Of a stretch of DNA of 64,000 bases, positions 20,520-33,100 are shown piece after piece. Below the pieces are notes generated by a model. That model saw only the letters and a program-made list of their open reading frames with translations. It was not told where the DNA came from and searched no databases. The stretch's first letter is position 1, and each line of letters starts with the position of its first letter. Both the position numbers and the translations under genes were made by a program. The stretch is from Ashinkailepas kermadecensis (Eukaryota > Arthropoda > Thecostraca > Neolepadidae): positions 92,501 to 156,500 of the forward strand of contig JAOTOM010004141.1 in the NCBI GenBank assembly GCA_034440615.1, given 5' to 3'.

Positions 20520-21710
20520 CACTGGCGGATCCAGGGGGGGGGGGGCATTCCGGCCATGGCCCCCCCCCCAAGCGCTTCAAAGGGGGGGCCATAGTATCTT
20601 TTGGCCCCCCAAACCAACGAAAGTAAACTGAATTAAAATGCAGTAATCTTTGCTGAGGTTAAAAAATAGCGTTCCGGTTGAAATAATCTACAATTTTACA
20701 GGTATTTTTTAATAATTTTTTGGAAGCACAATATGGTAGCATAGTAGATTCTGACATATCGAGGGTTCTATGCTGTTGAAGTTCTGCTTACAGCAAGAGA
20801 TGACGAAATCAGCAGTTTCATTATCCCTTCGTCAGATAGGTTCATGAAGTTTGTTTAGCCAGTAACGGGCAAGTGGACCCAGTGAGCCAGATTTCGAAAG
20901 CGGAATTTGAACAGGATGTTTTGTGCGAGTGACCAGTTGAGCTCAGTTGAGCAGCATGTTTCGTATATTGGTGTTGGGGTTGCTAAGATGAACAGACAGG
21001 CTACATTGACTGATTTTTTTCAAGAAGAATAGCAACAGGAGGTATGTATTTACACTGGCGGATCCACGGAGGGGCCATTCCGGCCATGGCCCCCCCCGAA
21101 GCGCTTAAAAGGGGGGCCATGGTGCCTTTTGTCCCCCCCGAAACCAACAGAAGTCAACTAAATTAAAATGCAGTAACCTTTGCCGAGGTTAAAAATTAGC
21201 GTCTGGATGAAAGAATCTCCAATTTTAAATTTAAAAAAAAAATTGTTTGGAAGCCAGTGTGGTAGCATAGTAGATTCTAACACACATCGAGGGTTCCATG
21301 CTCTAAGTTCTGCTTACAGCAAGAGTTGACAAAATCGGATCCGCCAGTGTGTACACGTGCATGAACGTTGACGGGGTACAAGATGTTGAACGAGAACGTG
21401 AACGTTTTGGTAAGCAAGAACAAAAATCCGGTAACATAGAAACGGTGGAGGTAGGCTGGGGCCCCTACACAGGAAACTATGTTGTCAATTATTATTTTTT
21501 TCTTCAGATGGGCCCCTTTGCCAAATAGTGGTCTAAATCCGGTGTTTTCAACCAAAAATAGCGGGAGAAGGGGCACCCTCCAAATCCGTTCGACTACTCC
21601 CCTGGTGTAATTCCTAGGTACGCCACTGGGGGAGGGGGAGGGGAGGGGCTGACGCCGAAAACCGAAAGTTGCCCCCCCCCAAAAAAACCGGTGGGCTAGA
21701 TCCGCCAGTG
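20520..21710. mobile_element. hAT-like non-autonomous DNA transposon
   Basis: The ends are perfect 12-bp inverted repeats, CACTGGCGGATC at 20520-20531 and GATCCGCCAGTG at 21699-21710. They are flanked by the 8-bp direct repeat GTTCTGGC (20512-20519 and 21711-21718). An 8-bp target duplication with such ends fits the hAT superfamily. It splits the LINE reverse transcriptase just after the YADD region. It has no transposase, and G- and C-homopolymer tracts lie next to the ends. Confidence 0.8.
21053..21349. mobile_element. shorter related hAT-like copy nested in the first
   Basis: CACTGGCGGATC at 21053 and GATCCGCCAGTG ending at 21349 bound a 297-bp copy. Its left half repeats the left part of the outer element (GGGGCCATTCCGGCCATGGCCCC, AAGCGCTT). 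The flanking 8 bp differ apart from TGTA, so an old insertion or internal rearrangement is possible. Confidence 0.6.
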
Positions 21711-22994
21711 GTTCTGGCCACCCTCGACGTTTGGTTCCGCGGTAACGGTCTGAAAGTAAATGCATGAAAACCCAGCTTATTGTCTTTGGCAGCCAACACA
21801 ATTTGCGCAATCTCCCCAACTTCACTGTAAAGTTTCGCAATCACAACTGCTCCCCTGTTCGGAAGTAAAAAAATATAGGGCTCACTTTTGATCGCACCCT
21901 CAGCTGGGACTCGCATGTTTCCACCATTACCAGACGATGTTTCGGAACCTTGGCCGGTCTATCACATCTCAGAGGTCAACTGCCACCATCTGTCATCTCG
22001 GTGCTCGTCAATGCCTTGACCCTCTCTCAGATCCGGTACTGCATTTCGGTGTACGGAAATAGTACCCAAAGGAATATGTCACGGATTAAATAAAAAACAA
22101 ATCAACTATGGAGCAAAAGTTATTTTCGGACGATTTAAATTTGACCATGTCACGGATCTGTTAGAGCGTCTTTGCTGGATGAGCGCTGAGAACTTGGCTT
22201 CATACCACAAGCTGTGCCTACTTCACAAGGTGCGCCGACTGAAGGAGCCGGCTTCATTAGCCGGCACCATCTCAACAGTCGCCGAGGACCGTGACCGCCA
22301 CACCCATCAGGACCGGGACCTATACATCCCCAGGTCGCGAACAGAGATGGGTAGACGCCGTTTTTGTTCCATAGGTCCTGTCCTGTATAATCAACTGCCA
22401 CACGAACTGAGGAAACTGCCAGTTCCCACGTTTGGTCGCCGCCTTCGGCGGCATTTGTGCATGGGACCGGTCAGATTGACCTGATGTACTTCCTGACTTC
22501 TTATCATATTCGCTGACTTCTTATCATACTTGCTGACTTATCATCATACCTGCTGACTTCTTATCATACTTACCGTACTTGCTGACTTTCCGTGCCGCTG
22601 GTATGAGAAATTGTATGTTTTATGTGTGCCTGTGACAGCCTTTTTCCTGAGACATCTGTTTTAAAACTCGACAATAGGCTGTAATAGCCACGAGTTTATT
22701 CTGGATGGCCTGAATATACGTCTTTGTCTTCGTGCTTCCTCACAAGAATTCCTGGATCCGCCACTGATTGTGGCCTAATCCGAGCTTTAACCCATTAGTG
22801 CCCACGCGTACTTTAAAGGACGCGGAACCGGTTCCTCCTTTTACGCCTATATCTCTGTTTTGCAGGGAGGTAGACAATTAGTTTTTTGTGCATAGACAAA
22901 TGATTCATAGTACGTCCCAACAAGTGCAGTTGAGAAAGCCTAAAGTAATTTCAACTTTCGCTGCAGGCCACTAAATTGAAGACATTCAGTGAAC

Positions 22995-25639
22995 ATGGAA
23001 GGAGGCGCGGGTCGCAAGAATCTGGTCTACAAAAAGAGGTAAATATACTTACTAAGCCGCATTGTTTTCCTTCTAAAAATAACTTGAAAGATGTACCTCT
23101 GTATGTGAAAGAAGAAATTTCAAAAATATTTGCATTTTCTTGAGAAATATGAGAGTTGAATTCTGGAAGTACTTTAAAGTACGTGTGGGCATTGCCCTAC
23201 TAACAGGTGTAAAAGATGAAATGTACAAAGAATTGCGTGTTTGTATATAATTTTGATATTTATCGTTTTTGTTTGTTTTTGTGTTCCATTTGTCAAAAAT
23301 TGTTCATGTTACAGCTCTTTCATAATGTTACGATACGATACAATTTCATTGATCGGTCATCATGAGCGCCATCTGCAATCACTTTTTGCATAATTTCATA
23401 TAAAATAGGGAAACGGATGTTCTTTATGCCAAAGGGAACACGAAATAATAAAAGAAATTCGTATACCAAAAAAATGTACATATAACCATAAAAGTGAATA
23501 AAAAAGGTAATCGTAAAATGTAAAATAGTAAAAAATGATTTTTGCAGGTCTGTTGGACTGACGGTGGAGCAAATTCTCTCAGTGTTAGAGGAAGAACCAT
23601 CCGCTCAACCCACCGACATCGTCATTCTGCCGCCTGATGATGACGCTGTCAGCGGCGGGGACAGCGATGACGAGGATGGTGGACCAAAGACCCCAATCAC
23701 GTGGGGATCCGGCTGATGAACCAGCAGGCGGAACTGGAGACACACCACGCCGTCGACTCCGACGACGAAATAGATGCCTGGCTGGAGGAGAAAGATCCTA
23801 TGAGAAGGAGGAGGGTGGCACAGGACGATGCTGTCCTCGACGACACCCTGGCGATTCCTGGGCCATCCTCATCAAACCCCACGCGGCAGAACCCGAAAAG
23901 ACGGGCTGTGGAACAGTCCATTTCACGAACCCGCCGACACGCAGCGGAGGAAGCGGAAGATTCTGGGGAAGGGACATCACATGGTCTCCGCAGTACATGT
24001 CCAACACCACCTACCACCATAACAACAACAGAAGCAGAGCGCGGACGTCCTCGGAAACGGCCACTGGAAGTGAACAGCACGTCTAGCGAGGAGGAGCCCA
24101 TGGAGCCCAAGCAGAAGCTGGTCCGCGTCAGGAACGCGGACAAGTTCCAGTGCAAGGACAACAGTGGCAACGTGGGGAAATCCATCCCGGCTTTCCCAAG
24201 AGCTGACCTCTTCAGCGAGGACAACCTGCCTCTTGATGTCAGCGAGGTGAAGACTCCCTACGACTACATGAAGCTCTTCATCACGGACCAGCTGGTGGAC
24301 AAGATAGTCAAGGAGACCAAGAGGTACGCGGCCCAGCAGAACTGTGCCGCCTTCCAGACCAAAGTGGACAGAGACCTCATCAGAGCCAGCCACGCCATAA
24401 TGCTGATGAGCGGCTACCTCACACCGGCCCAGAGGAGGATGTACTGGGAGAAGGAGGACACTGGAAATCCTCTAGTGAGGAAGGCGATGCCAAGGAACAC
24501 CTTCGACGACGTCATGCGCTACAGCCACTTCACCAACAGCCACAAGCCAAGGCGGACGACTGCTTCTGGAAGGTGAGACCCCTGTTTGATGCCATGAACA
24601 GTGCAGCCGACAAATACGTCGAGAAGACCGAGTACGTCTCCGTGGACGAGTCGATGGTCAAGTATTTCGGTCCCCACCCGCTCAAGCAGTTCCTCAGGGG
24701 AAAACCGACTCGCTTTGGCTTCAAAGTGTGGGTCTTGGCGACCTTAGCTGGGGAATTCATCCGGTGTGAGCCATATGGTGGTTCCAGGACAAAACTGTTC
24801 AACTACGGCCTCAGTCAAGGACCTGACGTCGTCTACGGCCTGGTGGAGGATGCCAAGTTGGTGGCTGGCACGAAGGTGGCGTGTGACAACCTCTTCACCA
24901 GCCTGGACCTGCTGGATAACATGTCGAAGAAGGGGGTAGGAGTGGTGGGGACGATGCGGCAGAACAGGCTCTGCAAACTGTCGCTCCCGTCCAAGCAGCA
25001 GGGCAAGAAGATGAGGAGGGGGTCGAAGGAGGAAGTTTACGTGGACGAGGACCAGGTCGTGGTGGCGTGGAAGGACTCTGCACCGGTGTACGTGGCCTCC
25101 AACTTCGCGGATGTGAACCCTATGGGAAAGTGCAACAGGTATTCATCGGTGGGGAAGAGGAAGGTGGAAGTGGACCAGCTCAACACCGTCAGGGTCTACA
25201 ACACCCACATGGGCGGCGTGGACCTGCTGGACAACATGGTGATGTGCTACGCCATCACCACCCGCAATCGAAAGTGGTACTGGGCGCTGCACAACTGGTT
25301 CCTGAACGTGTTCTTGTCCAGGCCTGGCGTCTGTACCGCAAGGTGGGAGTGGTGATGGACGTCAGAAGCAGGGAAGATGCCTCTCCTGGACTTCATCCGG
25401 TCATGTGTGGAGATGACGGTGATGCTTCATGGGGAGACCAAGACCAGCCGTATCCACACTCTTCCTGTCCTCTCCACCAGCACCCTGGCCGACGTCAGGA
25501 GGGACAACGGCAACCACCTGGTCATGAAGACGCCGGACAGGAAGAACGTCTGCAACCACTGCAAGAAGAGGACCCTGTACAGGTGCCGCAGGTGCAACGT
25601 GGGTCTCCATCCCGACTGCTTTGAGGCCTACAACCAGTA
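22995..25639 (+). pseudogene. piggyBac transposase, frameshifted
   Basis: A short first exon (MEGGAGRKNLVYKKR, 22995-23039, donor GTAAAT) appears spliced to sequence from about 23549 after a TTTTTGCAG acceptor. The body has the three catalytic aspartates of the piggyBac family: D in SVDESMVKYFG (near 24648), D in VACDNLFTS (near 24886) and D in GGVDLLDNM (near 25216). The C terminus has a cysteine-rich zinc finger (CNHCKKRTLYRCRRCNVGLH, near 25555). Reading-frame breaks occur near 23690, 24550, 25313 and 25365, so it cannot make an intact protein as assembled. Some breaks could be assembly errors. Confidence 0.87.
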
Positions 25640-25885
25640 AGTACACCACCAAGTCACGAGTCAAGTCGCCAGTCAGTTGAGTCGATTCCAATGCCGCATC
25701 CACACTCCTCCTGTCCTCTCCACCAGCACACTGGCCGACATCAGGAGAGACAACGGCAACCACCTGGTCATGAAGAAGCCGGACAGGAAGAACGTCTGCA
25801 ACCACTGCAAGAAGAGGAACCCTGTACATGTGCTGCAGGTGCAACGTGGGTCTCCATCCCGACTGTTTTGAGACCCACCACCGGT
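25440..25885 (+). repeat. direct duplication of the transposase zinc-finger region
   Basis: The ~190-bp segment at 25448-25637, encoding the tail end of the transposase and its zinc finger, is repeated at 25696-25884 with a few differences. It includes strings such as CACCACCTGGTCATGAAG and AACGTCTGCAACCACTGC. The second copy lies downstream of the first stop codon. Confidence 0.8.
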
Positions 25886-26924
25886 GTTGACCACCAACTC
25901 ACCAGTCAATTCGAGTTCATTCCAGTTGCCACAGTCACTTGATTTGTTTTGTTGTAAATAAAGTATCCTCTACTTTTGTGATACTGTATCAAAAGATGAA
26001 AATAAACACTAAACTAAGAATGTTTGTGTTTCATTTCTAGTAACCTTTTACATGTTTCCATGCAATTGGGCAATTTGCAACGGAAAATATCTGAAGATCG
26101 ATGGTATGTACAAGACAAATGATCGGAACAGTAAAAGTGTCGATGTTTACATTACCCTAGATTAGGTGTCTTCCTGGATATAGGTAAACGAAGTTCAATG
26201 TAGTTGTACAGATTGCTTAAAATTGACTTCAAGGAGAATTTCTTCAGTTTTATATCATTTTTCAACGTCTTGCAATATTTCCAATTTACACGCATCCATA
26301 GGGACAGTGCCCCACGTACTTAAAGGACGCACCGGTTTCACCCACTTCCGATAATAATTTTGAAAGTTTCTTTTCGATTCGTCATCCTGACCCGATAGAC
26401 ACTATTTGTTCCATATTTCATTGAAAAAATCAAATGGAATCTATGCTCGGGAACTAATGGGTTAAAGGCTACATTGGCCGTTGTAGTTACTTACAGATAA
26501 AACTCACTGAAGCTCTTGGAAGAAGAATGTGACGCAATGTGGTAGTCTTTGCTTAGGAGACGAGCTTAGCCAGCTGAAGCACTGTCTGAAAATTAAATAT
26601 TCAATATTTCAATAGCCTTCGTGCAGCCATTCCCGTCTTCGTACCCACAAAGACGTCACAGGATGTGCCAGGTCATACCATGAACTCGAATGGTCACATT
26701 TTACCTTGAGTAGCTACGCGCTGCGGCGTTCACGTTTTCCAGCGGTGTCACGTTGAGGGGTTTCGTCTTTGATGCATTATTGGGTATCGGGAGCTGAGAG
26801 GAGGTCACGACGTAATTCAGTAAATATTCACGTCGTTTGTTTTAGAGGCTTCGGTACGCCACAAACAGTTGCCTGTTGAATTGAATGCTTTGACTCAATT
26901 TGCGCCACCTTTATTGTGCAAGCC

Positions 26925-27140
26925 ATGGCAGACAGCGCAAGTGAAAGTGATTCTGGATCTGTTGATGGTGGATCAATTTTGATGCCTCCATCTCCAATTA
27001 CAAGAGAGCAATTGCAAAAAAGAATTGAGTCCTTGGTACAGCAGAACCGGGTACTTAAAGTTGAACTGGATACATTCAGGCTTCGAGTGAAGGGGCTGCA
27101 GGAGGAAAATCGTGCTTTGAGGCAGGCATCAGTGAACATT
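26925..27140 (+). CDS. CCDC6: CCDC6 exon 1
   Basis: This exon has 72 codons. It starts MADSASESD and continues into the first heptads ([19 protein letters not shown], then [15 protein letters not shown]). The donor is ATT|GTGAGT at 27141, phase 0. The ATG at 26925 is chosen because the N terminus matches the vertebrate protein from its first residue. No clear promoter motif was seen in the ~460 bp back to the piggyBac element. Confidence 0.93.
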
Positions 27141-30100
27141 GTGAGTACCTACCTAGCAGAGTGGGAAACTTACTTTCCGGGTTGGGAGTCGGAGTGCATA
27201 CCGATTTCTCCCGGAGTACATTTTCATGGACATTATTTTTATGCATGGAATCCAGAGTGGGAAACTTACTTTCCGGGTTGGGAGTCGGAGTGCAAACCGG
27301 TATCTTCCGGAGTACATTTTCATAGACATTATTTTTTATGCATGGAATCTGTTTACCAGTAACCGACCAGAAAAACCCAACTCAGACCTACATATATGCA
27401 TAAGTAATGTCATTCTCATTTTTGGTCAGATGAAATGTCAAAACATAGGAACAAGGAAGTGAACAATGGATGGCACCGCCCGGCAGTGACTCGTAATAAT
27501 CAGCACTGTTTCGTTTCTCATAACTCACAGGAGCAATGTGCTTTCCTTTCACTTTTGGCTCAGTACAAGGCTAGCCATATGAAAAACAAACAAAAATACT
27601 TCACACTTCACCCTCAGCTCAGAGCGCATACCTACCTACGCAGCCAATTTCCCACGTAATACGAACGCAACTCCGCTACCGCACACGCCACAGTTGGATG
27701 TGATCAAAGCAAAGGATCAGTCGAGGTCTTCTGTTTACAGTATGACACTATTAACCACGTGTTCAAAGTTGCTAATGGTTATGACGTCATATAAAAATTA
27801 CCTTACATTGATTGGTTGACGGACAGATTTCGTAACAGAAAACGCTAACGCAGCCAATTCTGATCGGTGCCCTCCGGGCCTCCAGAGAACGTCTCTTAAA
27901 ACTGTCAAACTTTCCCACTATAGGGTGGCAGAAACACAGCTTTTCCGAGACGCTGCTCCAAAAGCCGGAGAACAGTGTACTCAGTGCGCATGCGCATCTT
28001 TTTGCAAGTTGTAGTCGGCGTGTTGTTGTCGGCAATTGAGGTTGAGATTTGAGGAAATTGAGGTTCAACAATCGGTAGTTGAGAGCTGACTGCTACAAAA
28101 AAAAGTGGTTAGAGTGGTGACCGTAAGTGGAATAACCGGCGTTTTTGGGTGTATTTCTGTGTTGGTTTTTATTCATATCTTTGTTCCCACATTTCAATTT
28201 GTGTCGGAGTACATGTGAAGCCCATCCTATCCAGTATGAACCCGGAGTGCAGAAATGTTTTCAGAGATAAAATCTCTTAAGAAGTGCCTTAATTCCCACC
28301 CTGATGGAATCTGTTACCAGTAACTGACTGGGAAAACCTAAATCAGTACCTACATAATATACATAAGTAATATCATGCTCGTATTTGGTCAAATCAAATG
28401 TCAAAACATTGGAACAAAGAAGTGAACAATGGATGGCACCGCCCGGCAGTGACTCGTAATAATCAGCACTGTTTCGTTTCTCATAACTCACAGGAGCAAT
28501 GCGCTTTCCTTTCACTTTTGGTCTCGGTACAAGGATAGCCATATGAAAAAATAAAAACTTCACACTTCACCCTAAGCTCAGCGCATACCTACCTACGCAG
28601 CCAATTTCCCACGTAATACGAACGCAACTCAGCTACCGCACACTCCACAGTTGGATGTGGTCAAAGCAAAGGATCAGTCAAGGTCTTGTGTTTGCAGTAT
28701 GACACTGATAACCATGTGTTCAAAGTTGCTAATGGTTATGACATCATATAAAAAATACCTTGCATTGATTGGTTGACAGACAGATTTCAGAACAGAAAAT
28801 GCTAATGCAGCCAATTCTGACCTGTCTCTTAAAACTGTCACATTTTCCCACTATGTGGGTGGCAAGAACACAGGTTTTCCGAGACGCGGCTCCAGAGCCG
28901 GAGAACATTGTACTCAGTGCGCATGCACACTATCTTGCAAATGCTGCTGGCGTGTTGTCGGCAATTCCGGTGGTTGAGATTGATGGAGTGTGTGAAGCTG
29001 TGGTCTGGCTGCTGACTGCCACAAAAAGTGGTTAGTTTAGAGTGGTGACCTGTAAGTGGAATAACCAGCGTTTTTTTCTTGGGATGTCATTCTGTGTTTG
29101 TATTGATATCTTTGTTCCCACATTTGTGTCGGAGTACATGTGAAGCCCATCCTATCCAGTATGAACCTGGAGTGCAAAAATGTTTTCAGAGATAAGATAT
29201 CTTAAGAAGTGCCTTAATTCCCACCCTGCTACCTAGGCACTTTCTTTGTTAATGTTCTGGTAATTAATGTTTTGCCATTTTATTTCATTACCTGATCTTT
29301 GTATGGGATTCAACTGTTTGCTTTAGATGATAATATTAAAAATAGACAATCGCTTTGTGCCAACATTTAGTATTTACCACATCAAATATTTCACTCCCCC
29401 TTTTGAAACTTCATATACCCTTTAAAACTTTAATCAGAATTGGAATGAGGTAGAATGGGTTGATTTAAGATTGGGGAAGTGATATGTTCAGCAGAGTGGG
29501 AAACTTACTTTCCAGGTTGGGAGTCTGAGTGCATACCGACTTTGTCCGTAGTACATTTTCATGGAATATTATTTTTTTGATGCATGGAATCTGTTTACAG
29601 GTAACTGACAGGGAAAGCCTATGTAGGTAGTCAATATGTAATATGCATAAGTAATATGCACTCGTCATTTCTGGTCAAATCAAACGTCAAAGCATATGAA
29701 CAAAGAAGTGAACAATAAATGGAACCGCCTGGCAGCGAATCGTGATAATCAGCACAGCTTTGTCTCTCATAACTGACAGGAGCAATGCACTTTCCTTTCA
29801 CTGTTGGTTTCAGTATAAGGTTAGCCATATGAAAAACAAACAAAAAACTTCACACTTCAATGTAAAGCAACTCTTGACCATAAGCAGAACATGGCAGTGT
29901 TCTCCAGTATATGCAGTAACAATATGCAGTGTAAGAATGGCTTCATTGTACCATTGTATTAAGGTATGTAAATGTACCATGTATGTACTGTATCCTCCCT
30001 ATGACATCATCAAATCATTGTGATGTCATCAATTGTATGAACTGTCACTGACTTAAAAGTAATTATTTGCAGTGAAAATGAGTGATCGTATTGTCTTCAT

Positions 30101-33100
30101 CACATCAGAAAGCATACTATTACAAAAAAAATCCCAAAAATAAAATTTTACCTTGATCTCCAGATTTACCATAATTTTCACCTTACCACACTTCTACAGC
30201 TGACTGCCAGTCAGCTGCTGTATGACCAACGCAGTCAATGCGCCCCTAAACCAAAATAACCACCCAACTGCCAGTCAGCTATTGGTGATACCACTTAAAC
30301 GTACTGAGACTAACATCCAGCTGGGTGCCCTGAATTAACCCAGGGGTGTCACCAGGGATATTTCATTGGGGTCAATGCAGTGATAGATTATTTGGGAAAT
30401 AGGGTGGAATGTACCACTTCCTGAACCCTGAATCAACATCCTTCCCAAAGGAGTATTGACATCATGTTTCCTGGCAGAGTGGGAAGCTTACTTTCCAGGT
30501 TGGGAGTCAGAGTGCACACCAACTTTGTCTGGAGTACATTTTCATGGAATATTATTTTTTTGATGCATGAAATCTCTTTACCAATAACAGACAGGAAAGG
30601 CCTATGTTGGTAGTCAATATGTAATATGCATAAGTAATATGCATTGTCGTTTTTGGTCAAATCAAATATCAAAGCATATGAACAAAAAAGTGAACAACAG
30701 ATGGCACTGCCTGGCAGAGAATCGTGATAATCAGCACAGCTTCGTCTCTCATAACTCACAGAAGCAATGAGCTTTCCTTTCACTGTTGGTTTCGGTACAA
30801 GACTAGCCATATGAAAAACAAACACAAAAATTTCACACTTCACCCCCAGCTCAGAGTGCATATCTACCTCAGATAATTCCTTACATAATATGAATCCACC
30901 TCTGCTACAGCACATGCCACATTCAGATGTGATAGCTGTGTGCAATGCAAAGGATCAGTCAAGGTCTTGTGTTTGCAGCATAACACTGTTAACAATGTGT
31001 TCATAGTTGCTCATTGTTATGTCATCATATAAAAATACCTTGCATCGATTGGCTGGCAGACAGATCTCAGACCAGAAAACACTGACTCAGCCAATTCTGA
31101 TTGTTGCACTCTGCTCCTCTGGAAGACGTCTCTTAAAACTGTCAATTTTTCCCACTATAGGGTGGCTGGAAAGCAGGCTTCTGGAAACGCCTCGGCCGAA
31201 TTGGTAGCACCCAGTGGCCACTTTATTCAGTGCGCAGGTGCAAGGTCTTGCAAGCGGCATTGCCACATTGTCGGCTTTTCCGGTGGTTGCGGTTGGAGTG
31301 GTGTGTGTTTGGATGTTGTCTGGGTGCTTGATGGTATGAAAAGTGGCTAGTTTAATTGGGAACAGTATGTAGAATAACATGTTCTTTGATGGATGTTGTC
31401 TTGTGTTTGTTTTTGGTGATATTTCTGTTTCTTCTGCATGTTTGTGTCAGAGCACTTGTGAAGCCCATCCTATCCAGTATGAACCTGGGTGAAAATGTTC
31501 TCGAGATAAACTCTGAGGCTTAATCCACCCTGTTTCCTTGGGTGTGTGTTTGTGAAGTCTTCATTCATCGTTTCCAACTATATCCTGATTACATGTATCA
31601 TGCTTATGCTCACCATAATGGATCCAGGATCATGGTAATGAGCATCACATAGCAAATTCCAGATAAAGGGATGGTATGTTTTTTTTTATAAAAGGTGTTC
31701 TGGGATTTTTTGCCGGAATGCGATGTTTATGAACGTGATTCGAAAGATGCGACCACTCGTTTTCGCCGCTCTTGCTTACTTTTTATATTTGAATGATGTC
31801 ATAGTCACGTCAGTACAGTGTGATGACGTCATAGGTGTGGCACCGAGGCTTCGATTGGCTGACGCTACAAACGGTTCACATACCTTAATGAGATGGTCCA
31901 AGTAGCTTAACCTGACCTACTTGTTATGGGCGCTATATGACCATTGCAGTTGATGCACCCTTTAAACCCAAATAACTAACTAACCTAACCTAACCTAATA
32001 TAGCAAAATGTGCTCTAATCAAAAGTAATATATACTAATATAAACTAATATATTATAATCTAAAAACACAACCGTTCTAACGATTGGCTAATGCTACAAA
32101 CGGTTCACAGCCTAGACGCCTAGAAGCCTAAAAAATAAGGCCTAGATGGAATGCATCCTGCATAACATAAGACTTGACAAGATCCTGTTGCAGCTATTGA
32201 AGCGACGTGTTGGACGGAAAACGGGACTTGTCTACATCCACAGTTAGCAATGCTGTCATTGCCTGTATTTGCTGAGTTATTTGCAATTAGGTCACCTTAT
32301 GGATACTGTTCTGTTATTTGTTGGTGCACAATGTGACGAATAATGGGCGCTATATGATCAACATGGTCGATGTGCCCTAAAGCCCAAATGAGTAACTAAC
32401 AATGTGACCAATAACCTTCCTCTCTGCAGCAAGCTCGTGCTGAGCAAGAGGAAGAGTACATCAGCAACACGCTGATGAAAAAGATTCAGGTGCTCAAGAA
32501 GGAGAAGGAGACGTTGGCCATCAACTATGAGCAGGAGGAAGAGTGCCTCACCAACGATCTCTCGAGGAAACTCAGCCAGGTGGGTGTGGAGCCCTGCATG
32601 GCGTCGTATTGGAGGGCTACCGACAGCGCAGTGGTTAAATGAGCGTCTGGGAGACCGCTAGATAGCCAGCGACAGTTGATGTGCCCCTAAGTCCAGAGAG
32701 TCTGGGAGACCACAGGTGCGGGGTTTGATTCCCCGAAGTGTCCGCCCCTCCTGCCAGAGTTAGAGGCAGCTGGCGCCATATGTCGTCAGCTGCGTAGTGC
32801 GTCACAAAGCCTCACGTAACAACAAGGCGTCGTGTCGGAAGTACGAACGGATGCGCTCTCTCTCTTTTGGCGATCCGTAGGCCTTTGTTGGGTGCGTGGG
32901 AGCAATGTGTCGCGGCTGATCCCACAGGCGCTGAGGCAGTGGTTTGAAATGGCTTCATTGGATGTGCGATGCAGGAAAAAAAATAAATGAAGGGTGTCGG
33001 GAGTCATCTTGAGAATAATGTTCTCGAAGGATGTCACGGGTCCTTGACGTGACGCGACGCGACGGTGACGTACCGAGCCGTGACGCGCTGTGACGTGTAA

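Larger units (their letters stand above)
18068..22735 (+). mobile_element. non-LTR retrotransposon (LINE), interrupted by insertions
   Basis: An APE-type endonuclease opens at 18068 (GHINIQSL, NETWLKPATS, GGVAAVAVRDG, ICGDLNCDLT). The reverse transcriptase follows (NYRPISIVPIIAKIVDRAV; QHGFHPRHSMETALI; LSKCFDVIDHSKLLIKL; GVFQGSSLGPLLYCVFVNNL; VQYADDTHI with the YADD active site). A C-terminal region (HKVRRLKEP...[16 protein letters not shown]) and a 3' UTR with CTGACTTCTTATCATAC repeats complete it. Frameshifts and two insertions break it. The piece at 34636-35625 is a truncated relative with the same 3' end. No RNase H domain was seen, which fits a CR1-like element. Confidence 0.88.
22791..26461 (+). 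mobile_element. piggyBac-type DNA transposon, full length
   Basis: The element is bounded by TTAA target sites at 22787-22790 and 26462-26465. Its termini are inverted: CCCATTAGT at the left and ACTAATGGG at the right. Sub-terminal copies of GTACTTTAAAGGACGC occur near 22810, inverted near 23175, and again near 26320. A transposase pseudogene fills the middle. TTAA targets are diagnostic of piggyBac. Confidence 0.9.
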
